From the NCBI RefSeq assembly GCF_030272615.1, contig NC_081406.1:234961922-235025921 (forward strand): a stretch of 64,000 bases of DNA, written 5' to 3'. Below are positions 1 through 11,873 of the stretch, piece after piece; the stretch's first letter is position 1; each line of letters opens with the position of its first letter. A model generated the notes under the pieces. The model searched no databases and was not told the DNA's origin. It worked only from the letters and a program-made list of their open reading frames with translations. Made by a program: the position numbers and the translations under genes. The stretch is from Cryptomeria japonica. Taxonomy: Eukaryota > Streptophyta > Pinopsida > Cupressales > Cupressaceae.

Positions 1-162
1 CATTAAACACTTACATAAAACATCCATGAACATACATAAGTGGGCCATACATATAAGATTTGTTATTATGTGCATCTTTTTCATCATAATCATCATGATT
101 TGCATACATTATAACACATAATAACCATTACAACCACATTTCCTTTTGATTACCCATGTAAT

Positions 163-425
163 CATGTACAAAAACATTGTATTTCATCAATACAACTACA
201 CTAATGTACTCACGTATAAATAGATTTTATATCATCAATAGAGCTGCACCAATCTACTCATGTACGAATACAAGTATACCAATGTACTCATGTACAAATA
301 CATTGTATACCATCAATAGAAATACAACAATGCATTCATGTGCAAATATATTGTATATATTTATACTCATAAAAATATATATACCATCTAAACAAAGTTA
401 CATCAATGTACTCATGTACAAATAT
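163..425. repeat. degenerate 48-bp minisatellite
   Basis: Units begin catgtacaaatacattgta and continue through catcaata to ..aatgtactc. About five units of roughly 48 bp are seen, one shortened and one expanded by AT-rich sequence. The array ends at the solo LTR and supplies its target site. The 162 bases before it are AT-rich and hold no gene I can see. Confidence 0.7.
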
Positions 426-1645
426 TGTTAGACAATTCAATAACCGAAAGACAATTGAGAGAGGGGGGTGAGTCAGTTGTCTCAGATTACCAAAAATATT
501 AGCAATTTAAAATTTAATACTGGGACCCAAAACATCAATACCAGAATAGTAGTTAAACCAATTAAGCATAAACAATAATCACATAATAAAATCCGTCCAC
601 ATAACACCAAGATTTATACGTGGAAAACCTAGTAAAGGGGAAAACCACAGTGGGAAGCCTACCCACAGTCAGATAATACTTCTCTAGTAAGTATGTGAAT
701 TACAATTGAGGGGCCTGCACTTGCAGGAAGGCCAATAGCCTAGAACACACTGCTCATCAGAAAAAGAGCCTCGCTAACTACATATAAATCCAGACTACAA
801 TCCGGAGAAGTGTTGAACTGCAAAAGATAGCATCTCTTATGCCTAAGTACAGTTCTCGTTAAGCTCAATACCAAAGGATTAAGTCCTCTTACATAAACCC
901 AATTCGATCTCCAATGGTCGACCAACTCCTCTACCTGAATGATATTACATTATTCGCACATTACATTCTTTGACCATTTACTCTAACAATAACAATTATA
1001 ATCTACAATGAGATCTTACATCTATATATACAAATCCTTAGCCATAAACAATAAAATTGACCACCATAAAATAAACCAATTACATAATTACAAACCATGT
1101 TAGCCTTAGACCAAAAAAATAATATCCAACACATAAGACATCCCAAAAATACATCAAGAGGTCCAGTCCACACGTTACATTAAAGTTGGTCCATAACCTA
1201 GATCAACCGGGACCCAAATATAGGTCCACACACTTCAACAATGATCTCCATCTGCCAAGTCTCGAACATGATCATCAACAACATCTTGTAAATCCTCCAA
1301 AAGATGCACCAACACCACTTATGCAATTTAACAAAGATCTTCATCAAAAGCCGAGCTAGTGAAACCCTTGCTAAAATAAAAAATCAAGCTTCTAAGAAAG
1401 CAAGATAGCATCCTATCACCAGACCAAAACCAACTGACCAAATATGAACATGAGTATCACGAACAAGCCAATTCCATCACCAAACTATATCGGATCCTAC
1501 TGGATCATGTTGGATCTAGATCAACCAGAAACCACTCAACCTACTGAGACCAAAAGGATGTCAGTAAAGCATCCAAATAGGTAGTGTTGGCATCAATGAC
1601 AAAACATCAATTCAACACATAATCAATTCCACCAAATGGCCAACA
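426..1645 (-). mobile_element. solo LTR of a Ty1/copia element (same family as Copia-1)
   Basis: Read on the minus strand, it starts TGTTGGCCATTTGG at 1645 and ends CTAACA at 426, as a complete LTR should. It aligns along its length with the Copia-1 LTR at 5841-7028, including the aaaccacagtgggaagcc block and the G/C run near its end. The 5-base direct repeat aatat lies on both sides (421-425 and 1646-1650). No PBS, PPT or coding sequence adjoins it. This is the structure expected after LTR-LTR recombination removed a full element. Its length is 1,220 bp. Confidence 0.92.
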
Positions 1646-1742
1646 AATATAACATCCTTCTCCATGTCCATCTGATATCATCACGTCCTACTTCAAGCTT
1701 GTGTAGAGAAATGCTTGCATATAAATGAAGATCGACATAAGA

Positions 1743-2225
1743 AACATGAACAATGTAGTACTATGATAATATGATAATCATTTAAAATGAAATGCATGAT
1801 AATAAATGAAGAGGTAGGATTATATACCGTGAAGATAGTTTCTTATGAATTACATCGAATGTGCCATCAATATTGAAGCAAAATGGTGATGCAATAGTAT
1901 TGTCCATCAAAAAGACCTACATTTTTAAGAATTGTTAATCTAAACATAAACAACATGAACATAAAAGTCTTATGATTATTATTTGAAATAAAATTCATGA
2001 TAATAAATGCATAGGTATGACTGTGTACCATGAGGATACCTACTTACAAACTACATCAAATGTACCATCAATGTTGAAGCAAAATGGTGATGCAATAGTA
2101 TGGTCCATTGAAAAGGCCTACATTTTTAAGAATTGTTAATCTAAACATAAATGACATGAACATAAAAATTTTATGATCATTCTTTGAAATGAAATACATG
2201 ATAATAAATTAAGATATAATAAAGA
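1743..2225. repeat. tandem duplication, period 201-209 bp, about 2.4 copies
   Basis: Units start at about 1743, 1952 and 2153 with aacatgaac and share catgataataaat, gaagcaaaatggtgatgcaa and cctacatttttaagaattg. On the minus strand the most conserved part gives a short open stretch around DNTIASPFCFNIDGTFDV in two copies, which might be an old repeated exon. I do not recognise it. Confidence 0.7.
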
Positions 2226-3521
2226 CTTTCTACTCAAGTTTGCCTGAAGGGTCATCTCTTTGCTTAAGAGTATCCAGTATTGCGTTATGATCAACATTGA
2301 TCACTATATAGAGTTATTTTGTCTTTGATCTTTCTTGATTCTTCAACAACTTGACATTTGTAGCTATAATAAGGTGTCAATACATGATAATAGTTTTGTG
2401 TCTCTTGTAGTCTTCAAATGCAAGTATGGAATTCTTTCTAATCATGTATGTTTGCAACCAAGTTTCTGCAACCACAACTAAACCTGTAGGATACATGAAC
2501 TCATTATCATCTGTCACCTATTGTGTTAGTTTCTACTTTCCATGTACACATTGTGCAAACAAATAGTTTTATCTCTATTCATTCCCTTGAGGTGCAACCA
2601 CTCCAAACACATGTCCTAGCTATAGAAGATCTAAAAGATGGTCATACTCAACTAAACTTTCCATGTCACTATTTGGCATGGATATTATTTGAGATAAATG
2701 AGTTAGAGATTGTGGAATCCACATATCCACCCACTCACTTGATTCACACTAATCCTAGTCACACTAAACACAACTCTAACAAAAACAAGCCAAATATCAT
2801 GCCCAAATGGTCCATGCACTTGCATCTGAGCTATGAAATGAATTCATCTTTGAAGAATAATTAATTCCTTTACAATCCAATATATCTCCCACTATGCCCT
2901 TGTTAACCAATCAAAAGAATCTTCACACTCTTGAATCGAGCATCTCTCTCTATGGCATTTCTTAACTACACCAATCAACAATAGAATGTGCATCAAATAA
3001 TTTAGCACCTAAAATCCTCAATTGATCCTTAGCTAGAGATCTCTTCAAACATGCACCTACTCTATCATACTCCCCCATCCCATGCCCAACTTATATAAAA
3101 CTCAAAATTTGAGGTACACCCCTCTCTACATATATTCTAATCAACCATTAAAACATACAAGAATTCTTGAATTGAACCTTCTAGTTATCTAACCATATGA
3201 GATGTCAATCTATTATAATACCTTTCTCCTACAAGAAATTGAAAAAAAAATTGAAACAATGTTACACATATTGAGAGGAGTGAGATCTATCATCACTCAT
3301 ATAAAAATGATACTCCTTGATTATCTTCCTATCCTATTCTATACTATTAGGGGCATGCCTATAAATTATGTGAATAAAAATAACAATTTGAATTGAATTG
3401 TAATACTAAGCCTATACCTAACTTTGTGGTTGCAATGTATAGTTTTCTGCAAAATCGACCACCAATATAATAGTGTCATTGGGAAAGAGTTCTTACATAT
3501 CCTGTACCACTGATCCAATCA
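2226..3521. other. spacer without a recognised gene
   Basis: AT-rich sequence with only short ORFs on both strands, such as 113 codons at 2523-2864 (+). These lack motifs and have an amino-acid composition like noise. I see no LTR ends, terminal inverted repeats or RNA genes. Confidence 0.5.
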
Positions 3522-3860
3522 TTAAGACTGATGGGTATGCCTTGCATACTTGTAGAAAATATTTTCCTTAAAATCTAAAATAAAATCAGCAACACTGACA
3601 TCTCTGGAGACCAACTCGCATCTAGAACCTTCACCTCCACTCTTCAAAGTATACTTCCCTATCTCATATCTCTTTTTCTCAACAATATTCTTTCCAAATT
3701 GGTTTTCATTTCCCTCATGAAAACATGAAACAAACTTTGACAAACCACCACATTGTGAGCACTTCTCATTTAAACTATCATTTCTATAGAAAAAACATCC
3801 ATCATCTCTAGAACATAAATATATATCTAGCAATTCTCTTGACGATCTCAAAAATTGCAT
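3522..3860 (-). CDS. hypothetical protein fragment with a C-x2-C motif
   Basis: A 112-codon open frame starts at an ATG at 3860 on the minus strand. It is less biased in composition than neighbouring ORFs. Residues about 15-40 read LCSRDDGCFFYR then KCSQCG, a possible Cys-pair metal site. A charged middle and a hydrophobic-acidic C-terminus (VADFILDFKENIF) follow. The pattern weakly recalls the plant DUF674 family, where a Cys-rich stretch precedes a conserved C-terminal block, but I cannot confirm it by eye. There is no signal peptide or membrane segment. No promoter or neighbouring exon is evident. It may be a lone exon, a pseudogene fragment or a transposon remnant. Confidence 0.3.
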   Translation of the reverse strand: MQFLRSSRELLDIYLCSRDDGCFFYRNDSLNEKCSQCGGLSKFVSCFHEGNENQFGKNIVEKKRYEIGKYTLKSGGEGSRCELVSRDVSVADFILDFKENIFYKYARHTHQS

Positions 3861-3888
3861 TGCATCACACTCCTACAACATTTAATTA

Positions 3889-4292
3889 GTATGCAACATA
3901 GAACGAATATAGCATAAAAGTTCATGGTATGTTGAAAACTCCACATGGTATTTGCAATAACAAATATTATGAATCTTATGAGGTACATAATAAAAATGGC
4001 TTCAAAGATTCAAATGCCCTTTGCGATATTTGCAAATTTGGATGTCTTTCACAAAAAAAATTGTACAATATTGTTTGGCTGGATTCCAAGGTTAGTATGC
4101 AACATAGAACAAATATAGCATAAAGTTTCATGGTACATTGAAAAATCAACATGGTATTTGCAACAAGTACTACGAATCTTACGAGGTACAAAATAAAATG
4201 GCTTGAAAGATTCAAAGGCCCTTTGTGATATTTGCAAATTTGGATGTGTTTCACAAAATTTTTTATACAACATTGTTTGACTTGATTCCAAG
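3889..4292. repeat. tandem duplication, two units of about 205 bp
   Basis: Both units start agtatgcaacatagaac (3889 and 4094). They share catggtatttgcaa, gatatttgcaaatttggatgt, and the end ttgatt/ttggattccaag. They differ by scattered substitutions and small indels. Short ORFs on both strands here are by-products of the duplication. Confidence 0.8.
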
Positions 4293-4940
4293 AAATGTTT
4301 AGGATTTTGTGTGTGGTCTCAAATGCTAATTCTTAACTTTAAAATATCCCTTATTGGGTGATACTCTAGAGTTAGAGTGTCAAAATTGTTGAATTTCCTC
4401 CTTCACATTGTTGGTCAACTTTTATCAACATGTGCAAGCCTCCCACCAAAAGCTCATGTATCATTCTAAAGAGGATCATCAAGTCTTTCTCTTCTTTCAA
4501 GTGCTCTATCCAAATTTTTATGATTTATGTTCAAATCAACATAATTTTGTCTCATAAAGTTAGCCTTTCTCAAATGATGGCTTACTAAGGAGGTTGTAAT
4601 CACTCTTTAAGCGACTCTCTTATCTTTTTCCTTGCTATTATTTCTAATAGAATTGAGAGAATTAATTTTTTTTAACAATAATGGAATTTTTCTCCATCTT
4701 CTTTTTCATAAAAATCTTAAATTTGGCTAGCAAAGGTCTCATCTTTTGCATCTTTAGCAATTGAACAAAAAGTTGGCATTCCTTGGTCAATATCTTATTG
4801 CTAAAATATTTGTTAAAAAGTTTCATAGCCCACAATTGAATGGTTCATGTTGACCTCTTTCCTTCAAGAATGTCAATAATGTTCTCATGAATTTTGAGTT
4901 ACCATTTTTGAGTTCTTGAAGGTCTTGAATTTTGAATCTT
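4293..4940 (-). other. spacer with possible decayed coding sequence
   Basis: On the minus strand a stretch near 4560-4400 reads plausibly as protein (NFMRQNYVDLNINHKNLDRA, followed by a Leu-rich segment) before stops break it. I do not recognise the family. A degraded DNA transposon or host gene is possible. Confidence 0.25.
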
Positions 4941-5231
4941 TCATTCTTCCATGAGAGGGTCTTCATTTCTCATGTAATTCGGTGTAACATAATGTTCACT
5001 TGGCTGAACAATTCCACAATCAATGTCAAAATTTCCCAAATTTTCACCTCCAATGTCAATTCCCCAATTTTCACCTTCAATGTAAAATCCCAAATTTTCA
5101 CCTTCAATGTTGATTCCCACATTTTCACTTTCAATTACCACATTTTCATTTCTAAATTCAATATCATGTTGAACATTTTTAATGTCTATTTCAACATTGT
5201 CATTCCCAATTTGAAATATCATGTTCAACAT
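4941..5231 (-). repeat. 30-bp minisatellite inside a 96-codon minus-strand ORF
   Basis: Between about 5030 and 5160 a unit of about 30 bp resembling ccaaattttcaccttcaatg is repeated four to five times. On the minus strand it is open and encodes a repeated acidic peptide of the type GINIEGENLGFYIEGENWG. The ORF ends PNYMRNEDPLMEE. I know no function. The repeat probably keeps the frame open by itself. Confidence 0.5.
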
Positions 5232-5788
5232 TTATAATATCAATATCTACATTTTTTCATTTTTATTTTCAATAACTTTCTCAATGTTTTCAAATTCAAT
5301 TTCCTCTTCATTTGAAGTAACATTTGCAAGTACTTCACCAATATTTGACATACCTTGTCTTCTCCTCCTATGCCCTTCTTTATCTCTTTGTCTATATACT
5401 TGAATTTTCTCATTTCAAAGCTTTCTTTTACATTTTTGCTTTTGATGACTACTTCTCCCCATTATGTCTCAAACAAGATGTTCTAAAATGATTTTCAATG
5501 ACAATTTTGTCTCGAAGAATCTCGAAAGAGAAGAAATTTGTCATTGAATGTCTAAAAACCTATGATTGTCACCTCCAAAAAGTATGTAGGGACTGTTAGA
5601 ATCCACAAAACAACCCACAATCCTATTTTATGTGGTTCACATATCAGATATCTGATAGCTAAATATATTTTTTAATATGGGCACCAAAATTTCTATTAGT
5701 GCCCAACATTTGAACTTTGGCACCCAAATGGAAAGGGTTTAGATATCGGATAAATATCCAATATCTAATAAATTCCCATATAGAAAAA
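5232..5788. other. spacer without a recognised gene
   Basis: AT-rich. A minus-strand run near 5440-5280 (QRDKEGHRRRRQGM) is open over a short distance only. A perfect 16-bp palindrome tatcagatatctgata lies at 5642-5657, and related gatatc strings recur near 5745, 21550 and 43950. Confidence 0.4.
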
Positions 5789-5802
5789 GTGAGAGAGATA
5801 AG

Positions 5803-5840
<38 letters not shown>
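5789..5840. repeat. GA-rich microsatellite
   Basis: The run gtgagagagataaggggaga leads into (GA)n directly before Copia-1. The same gagagagataagggg motif occurs beyond the other end of Copia-1 at about 19590. This suggests that Copia-1 inserted into one GA-rich satellite. Confidence 0.8.
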
Positions 5841-7028
5841 TGTTGGCCATTTGGTGGAATTGATTATGTGTTGCATTGATGTTTTGTCATTGATGCTAAC
5901 ACTAGCTATTTGGATGCTTTACCGACACCTTTCTGGTTCCGGTAGGTTCAGTGGTTTCTGGTTGATTTGGATCCAACATGATCCGATAGACTCTAGTATA
6001 GTTTGGTGATGGAATTTACTTGTTCATAATACTCATGCTCATATTTGGTCTGGTGATTGGATGACATCTTGCTTGCTCAGAAGCTTGGCTTCTGGTTCCA
6101 GCAAGGGTTTCACCAATAGAGCTTTTGATGAAGATCTTTGATGAATTGCATAAGTAGTGTTGGTGCATTTTCTGATGGAGTTACAGGAAGTTGTTGGTGA
6201 TCATGTTTGAGACTTGGAAGATGGAGATCATTTCTATAACTTGTGGACCTATACTGGGTCTCGGTTGATCTAGGTTATGGACCAGTTTTAATGTAACATG
6301 TGGATTGCACCTCTCAATGTATTTCCAGGATGTCTTATGTGGTGGATATTATTTGTTTGGTCTAAGGCCGACATGGTTTGTAATTGTATAATTGGTTTAT
6401 TGTCTGGTGGCCGACCTAATTGTTTATGGTCGAGGGTATATATAGATGTAAGATCTCATTGTAGATCATCATGGTTATGGTTAGGGGTCATGGTCAAAGA
6501 ATGTAATGTGTGAATAATGTAAGATCATTCAGGAAGAGGATTTGGTCGATCATTGGAGACCGAATTGGGTATATGTAAGAGGATTTAGTCCTCTGGTATT
6601 GAGCTTAATTGGAACTATACTCAAGCATAGGAGATGTTATCTTTTATAGTTCAACACTTCTATGAATTGTATTCTGGATCTCTATGTAGTTAGTGAGGCT
6701 CCTTTTGTGATGAGTAGTACGCTCTAGGTTGTTGGCCTTCTTGAAAGTGGAGGCCCCTCAATTGTAATTCACATTCTTACTACAGAAGTATTATTTGACT
6801 GTGGGTAGGCTTCCCACCGTGGTTTTTCCCTCTACCAGGTTTTCCAAATACAAATCTTGGTGTCATGTGGATGGTATTTATTCTATGATTATTGTTTATG
6901 CTTAATTAGTTTGACTTCTATTCTCATATTAAAGTTTAAATTGCTAATATTTCCTGTAATCTGTGATAACTGATTCACCCCCCCCCCCCCCCTCTTAGTT
7001 TTCTTCTGGTTATTTGAACTATCTAATA
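5841..7028 (+). repeat. Copia-1 5' LTR
   Basis: It begins TGTTGGCCATTTGG and ends CTAATA, decayed from the CTAACA seen in the solo LTR. It is followed one base later by the PBS. A long C run lies just before the end (about 6978-6992). Confidence 0.88.
6437..6445 (+). promoter_or_regulatory. candidate TATA box in the Copia-1 LTR
   Basis: tatatatag precedes a transcribed-type sequence (atgtaagatctcattgtag). The matching tatatatatag lies at about 18828 in the 3' LTR. This position in the LTR is typical of the U3/R boundary; it is inferred from sequence only. Confidence 0.45.
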
Positions 7029-7030
7029 AT

Positions 7031-7040
7031 TGGTATCAAA
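7031..7040 (+). other. Copia-1 primer-binding site
   Basis: tggtatcaaa is a mutated form of tggtatcagagc, the complement of the 3' end of plant initiator-Met tRNA used by most plant copia elements. Confidence 0.75.
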
Positions 7041-7086
7041 TCTTTGTTCCTCTCTATAGAAATCTTAACCATTCAAGGAAGATCCT

Positions 7087-7880
7087 ATGGCAACTAACAG
7101 TGCAAGTTCATCTAGTTCTTTTGGAGCTATCTTTCAGAGGTATATTCTGAGGCTTGATGGAACAAATTACATAGTATGAAAGATTTAGATGGAGACTCAT
7201 TTGAGATATCTTGGCAAGGAGATTTGGGAGATCATATAGAATGGTGTCACACCTTATAATTCAGGATCTGGAAATCCTTCTTTGGCAAACCTGGACAAGG
7301 AGCTTGAGAATGATTGTAGAGAAAGAGAAGCCATCTTGTGTGCACTTTTTGATCAACAAATAATGGGATTAACTGACAAATCATCTGGAAAGGATATATG
7401 GGATAAGTTGGAGACTCTTAATGAAGGTGACCCTATAGTGAATATTGCTAAACTTGATGGTTACCAGGTGAGAAATGAAAACTTCAAGATGGAAGAAGAT
7501 GAAAAGATTACTGCATTCATGGAAAGGGTAAATGAGATTGTTATGGGAATTCAATGTTGTGGTGGAACTCTGAGCGAAGATGAAATTTTTTCTAAAGTCC
7601 CGAGAGCCCTACTAGCAACTTAAAAAATGAAGGCTACTAAATAAATGGATAATACATCTATCAACAAAGATACCTTGGTTGGGAAACTATTTGCTTTTGA
7701 GCTTGAAGAATTTGGACCTTCTGGAGCTATGAAGTCTGAACCTTCTTTTCATGCATCTACATCTGTAAAACCAGTAAGCAAGATTGGAAAGCTTTATATG
7801 CAAAGGAATTAGAAGATATGAAGAGATAAGATGATGAGTTTTAGAAACTTGAAGCACTATTTTCTAGAAGAGTACCTAAA
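7087..7880 (+). pseudogene. Copia-1 gag (UBN2-type), broken
   Basis: The frame starts at the ATG at 7087 (MATNSASSSSSFGAIF). The capsid-like region reads LRLDGTNY, then DKSSGKDIWDKLETLNEG and MEEDEKITAFMERVNEIV, the pattern of copia Gag UBN2 domains. The related Copia-2 Gag shares most of these blocks. In-frame stops follow LDGTNYIV and interrupt the block before ANLDKELEND. A further stop sits at 7621, and the frame is lost by about 7880. In a live element this protein would form the virus-like particle in the cytoplasm. Confidence 0.85.
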
Positions 7881-9310
7881 GGACTGGTAAGAAGTATGAA
7901 GGAAAAGCGTCTTTTAAATGTTTTGTATGTAATAAGATTGGTCATTTTGCATCTAGATGTCTTGAAAGGAATTCAAGATTTGAAGAAAGAGATAGAATAT
8001 CATTTAAGCCTAACCCTGGATATCAGAACAAGTATAAGTACAAGAAAAATAGGGACAAATCATGCTACATAGCGAATGAGGAAGGCATTAGTGATTCTGA
8101 TAATGAACCGATAAAAGACTATGCTAGTGGTTCCGACAATGGGAAGGAATGGGTTTTCTTGGATATCAAAGAAGATGATCCGACATTGGAAGAGAATGTA
8201 CCTAAAGAGAAGGCACTTGCTGCTATAATTGAAGATAAGGATGAATGGGTAATTGCCAGTGGTTGTTCACATCATATGACTGGAGATAAAGGGAAGTTTC
8301 TATCTTTGCAAGAATTTGATGGCAGTCTAGCTAGATTTGGAGATGACAAAGCTTGTATGATCAAAGGAAAAATAACTATATCATTGGATGGTAAGAACAA
8401 TATTGACAATGTTTATTATGTTGAAGGTTTAAGGCATAATCTTTTCAGTATAGGACAATTGGTAGATAAGGGATTTCAATTACAGTTCAAGGATGAAAAA
8501 TGCAAAATCATTAACAGATCTAGTTTGGAGATTGCAACCAGTACACAGAAAAAAGGTAAGATATTTCATTTGAATTGTGGTGAGAAGACATGTTTGATTA
8601 CACAGATTGATGAGAGTTGGCTATGGCATAAAAGGTCATGTCATGTGAATTTTGATTGCATTGTGAAGATCAGTTGAACTAAGGTCGTTACGGATATACC
8701 TAAGATTATGAAGCCCTATAATCCGGTATTCAAAGAATGTCAAATAGGTAAATAGGTCAAAACCTATTTTAGAAGTATACAAGATAAATAAAATGATGTT
8801 CTCGATCTTATTCATACTGAATTGTGTGGCCCTGCTAGAGTTAAAAAATTTCAAGGTGATAGATATTTCATGCTAATCATTGATGATTATTCTAGAATGA
8901 TGTGGGTTACTTTTCTAAAATATAAATCTGAAGCATTTGAAAAGTTTAAAATCCTTAAGGCTAAATTGGAAACTGAGACAAGATTTAAGATTAAATGTTT
9001 GAGGTCAGATCATGGGGGAGAATTCACATCCGGTGAGTTCAATAACTTTTGTGAGAAGCATTGTATAAGAAGACAATTTTCTGCTCCCTAGACACCTTAG
9101 CAAAATGGAGTTGTGGAAAGGAAGAACACAACTATCTTGGATGCTACTAGAACAATGATGATAGAAGATAGTATACCTCATATCTATTGGAGAGAAGTAG
9201 TGAACACAATGGTTTATATATTCAACAAAGTACATATCAAAGGAGAAACCAGTAAGACACCTTATGAATTATGGTTTGGCAATACACCTATAGTCAAGTA
9301 TTTCAGAATT
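7881..9310 (+). pseudogene. Copia-1 nucleocapsid knuckle, protease and integrase, broken
   Basis: The zinc knuckle CFVCNKIGHFASRC lies near 7920. The protease segment at about 8247 reads DEWVIASGCSHHMTGDKGKF. The catalytic Asp of the D-S-G motif is replaced by Ala. The pre-integrase segment reads SWLWHKRSCHVNFDC (about 8617-8660). The integrase core follows with GDRYFMLIIDDYSRMMWVTF and LRSDHGGEFTSGEF, then VVERKN carrying the last acidic residue near 9113. Stops lie near 8675, 8753, 8788, 9089 and 9098. A frameshift near 9310 separates it from RT. Confidence 0.88.
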
Positions 9311-10797
9311 TTGGTAGTAAATGTTATATCAGGAGAGATGATATCATAGGGAAATTTGATCTTAGATGTGATGAAGGCATATTTCTTGGTTATTCTAATG
9401 AAAGAAAAGCATATAGATGTTATAAAAAGACATTGAAGAGAATTGTGGAGAGTGCTAATGTCAAAGTAGATGAGTTGAACAGAAATCAAATCAGAGTTTA
9501 TGAGAAGGAACTGGAACCGGAAGTGGAAATGATTATATCTGAACCAGTGGCACCTTTATCGGAATAGAGAATTGAACTAGTTACTCCAATAGTATCAGGG
9601 AATTCTACAATAACAGAAGAACAGAGAAGAGGAACAAAAAGTTGGAAGAATCCTAGGTATGTGAGATTGAATTATTCAAAAGATCAGATCATTGGGGATA
9701 AGAGCAATGGAGTGATGACAAGAAGAAGAATTGAAACTAATGAGGTATGTTTAATATCACAAGTTGAAGTGGTATCAATAATTGAGGCATGTAAAGATGA
9801 ATATTGGTTGAAAGCTATGGAAGAAGAATTAGATCAGATTGAAAAAAATAACACATGAACCTTGGTTCCCCGACCTAAATATAAAAATGTTACTAGAACT
9901 AAATGGGTTTTTAGGAATAAATTGAATGAGGATGGTAAAGTTATAAGGATTAAGGCTAGATTGGTTTGTAAAGGATATTCTTAGAAAGAAGGAATTGATT
10001 ATGGAGACACTTTTGCACCTATAGCTAAGATTGAAGCTGCAAGACTATTTCTTGCCTACGCTGCTTATAAAAACTACAAGATTTATTTGATGGATGTTAA
10101 ATGTGGATTTTTTAATGGGGATCTTGATGAGGAATTTTATATTGAGCAACCTAGTGGTTTTTCACTATTAGATGATACATATGTGGTCTCCAGGTTAAGT
10201 AAAACTTTATATGGATTGAAACAAGCACCTAGAGCTTGGTATGTGAGGTTGGATAAATATATTTTGAAACTTGGTTTTACTAAGGGCAGTGCTGACAGTA
10301 ATTTATCTTATAATATCACTGATAATGATATACTAATTATTAAAGTATTTGTTGATGACATTATTTTTGGAGGTGAAGATAAGTTATGCATAGAATTTTC
10401 TAAGAATATGGAGAAAGAATTTGAGATGTCTATGATTGGTGAGATGAAATTTTTCTTAGGTTTGCAGATTACTCAAACTGAAAAAAGTATTTTTATTTGT
10501 CAAACTAAATATGCTAAGGAATTGTTGAATAAATTTGGTATGGGAGATTCTAAATTTGTAAGTACTCCTATGGTTACAAGTGATAAATTGATAAGAAAAT
10601 ATGTTTCTGCATCGGTAAATCCTACAAGATACAAATCTATGATTGGAGGTCTTCTTTATTTGACTCAGACTAGGCCTAACATTATGAATGTTGCTTGTAT
10701 TGTTTCAATATTTCAGAGTGATCCTAGAGAAATAATGAGATTGCGATGAAAAGGATTTTTAGATACTTGTAAGGTACATTAGAATATGGCTTGTGGT
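9311..10797 (+). pseudogene. Copia-1 reverse transcriptase, broken
   Basis: After the frameshift the reading continues with the integrase C-terminus (IIGKFDLRCDEGIFLGYS). RT follows: TKWVFRNKLNEDGKVIR, then MDVKCGFFNGDLDEEFYIEQ, LYGLKQAPRAWY and the catalytic FVDDIIFGG near 10350. Also present are MKFFLGLQI and SMIGGLLYLTQTRPNI. The last block, upstream of RNase H, shifts frame near 10730 and stops at the Copia-2 insertion. The missing end lies at 17362. Confidence 0.9.
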
Positions 10798-11860
10798 TGT
10801 TAGGTCCCAGAGACAACTAAGAAGGGGGGGCTGAATCAGTTGTCTAATAAATTCAAACCAAAAACAACTTAACCAACTTAATGCTTAATATCGGTAAACC
10901 AGTTAAGTATGTCGGTAGATAGTTTTAATAGTTAATTGCTATACCGGTAAAGATTAATGCATGAAACATAAACACAAAGTCATCCACAACACATAACACC
11001 AATATTTGTACATGGAAACCCTGCAAGGGGAAAAACCACGGTGGTAAACCTTACCCACAATCAGATGATACTACTACAAATAGTAAGTGTACATAAATGG
11101 GGTCTACACATGCAGAAAGGCCAACAGCCTAGAGATCACTACTCAAACACAAAATGGGAGTCACACTAACTATAGTTGGATGGTTAAATCCAATAAGAAT
11201 GTACTGCACAAAATAGCATCTTCATATGCTGGATTTAGTACTGGTGTAATGCTGATATGCTTTCACAAAAACCTAGCTTCACCTTCAAATGATGTCTGTG
11301 TGTATTGCATTGTTTAATCTCACATATACCTTCACTCAATTCTTTTTTGCATTCCACACTTGATCTTACAAATAAGATCTTACATTTATACCATAACCTA
11401 AGATTGATTTTAGTAGGTCGGCTCTACAAGATATTACAATAAAAAACATTTTACAAACAATATAATATCCGATGCAATAACTAATTGAACATGTCAGCTT
11501 AATGCATTTACAACAATAATTAATCATCTCGATAGCATGCCATGTTGATTTGGAAAAGATAAACCTGTCGGTGTAACCCTAAATAACCCTGGACCTATTT
11601 GTCAGTAAAAGAAAATATGCAACTGTGAATGTACCAATGAACAAAACTCTAGGACAAGATGTCCAAGCGATGTCTTCGACATAACCATGTGTCTTCCATG
11701 CCATTCCAAGTGTCGATGATCATTATATCCTGTTGGTGAACCATATACTAGTAACTGTGCAATACTTACTTGCTTGCCAGTGAATGCTACTGGATCTCCA
11801 AAGTGCTAGTGTTTTAGTAGGTGTAGACATCAATGAGAAAACCATACCAAAATACCAACA
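10798..11860 (-). repeat. Copia-2 3' LTR
   Basis: On the minus strand it runs from TGTTGGTATTTTGG (11860) to CTAACA (10798). It is collinear with 16295-17356. Confidence 0.94.
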
Positions 11861-11873
11861 ATCTCCCCCTTTG
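11861..11873 (-). other. Copia-2 polypurine tract
   Basis: atctccccctttg on the plus strand is caaagggggagat on the minus strand, directly before the TGTTGG of the 3' LTR. Confidence 0.88.

Noticed and set aside
163-425. CRISPR-like regularly spaced repeat
   Set aside because: Units are degenerate, contiguous and in a plant genome context. There are no unique spacers and no cas genes.
2523-2864. 113-codon plus-strand ORF as a gene
   Set aside because: No motif, no conserved neighbour, and a composition (His, Thr, Asn, Ser) typical of AT-rich noise.
4941-5237. Plus-strand ORF of Phe/Thr/Asn repeats
   Set aside because: It is the shadow of the 30-bp minisatellite. Neither strand gives a recognisable protein.
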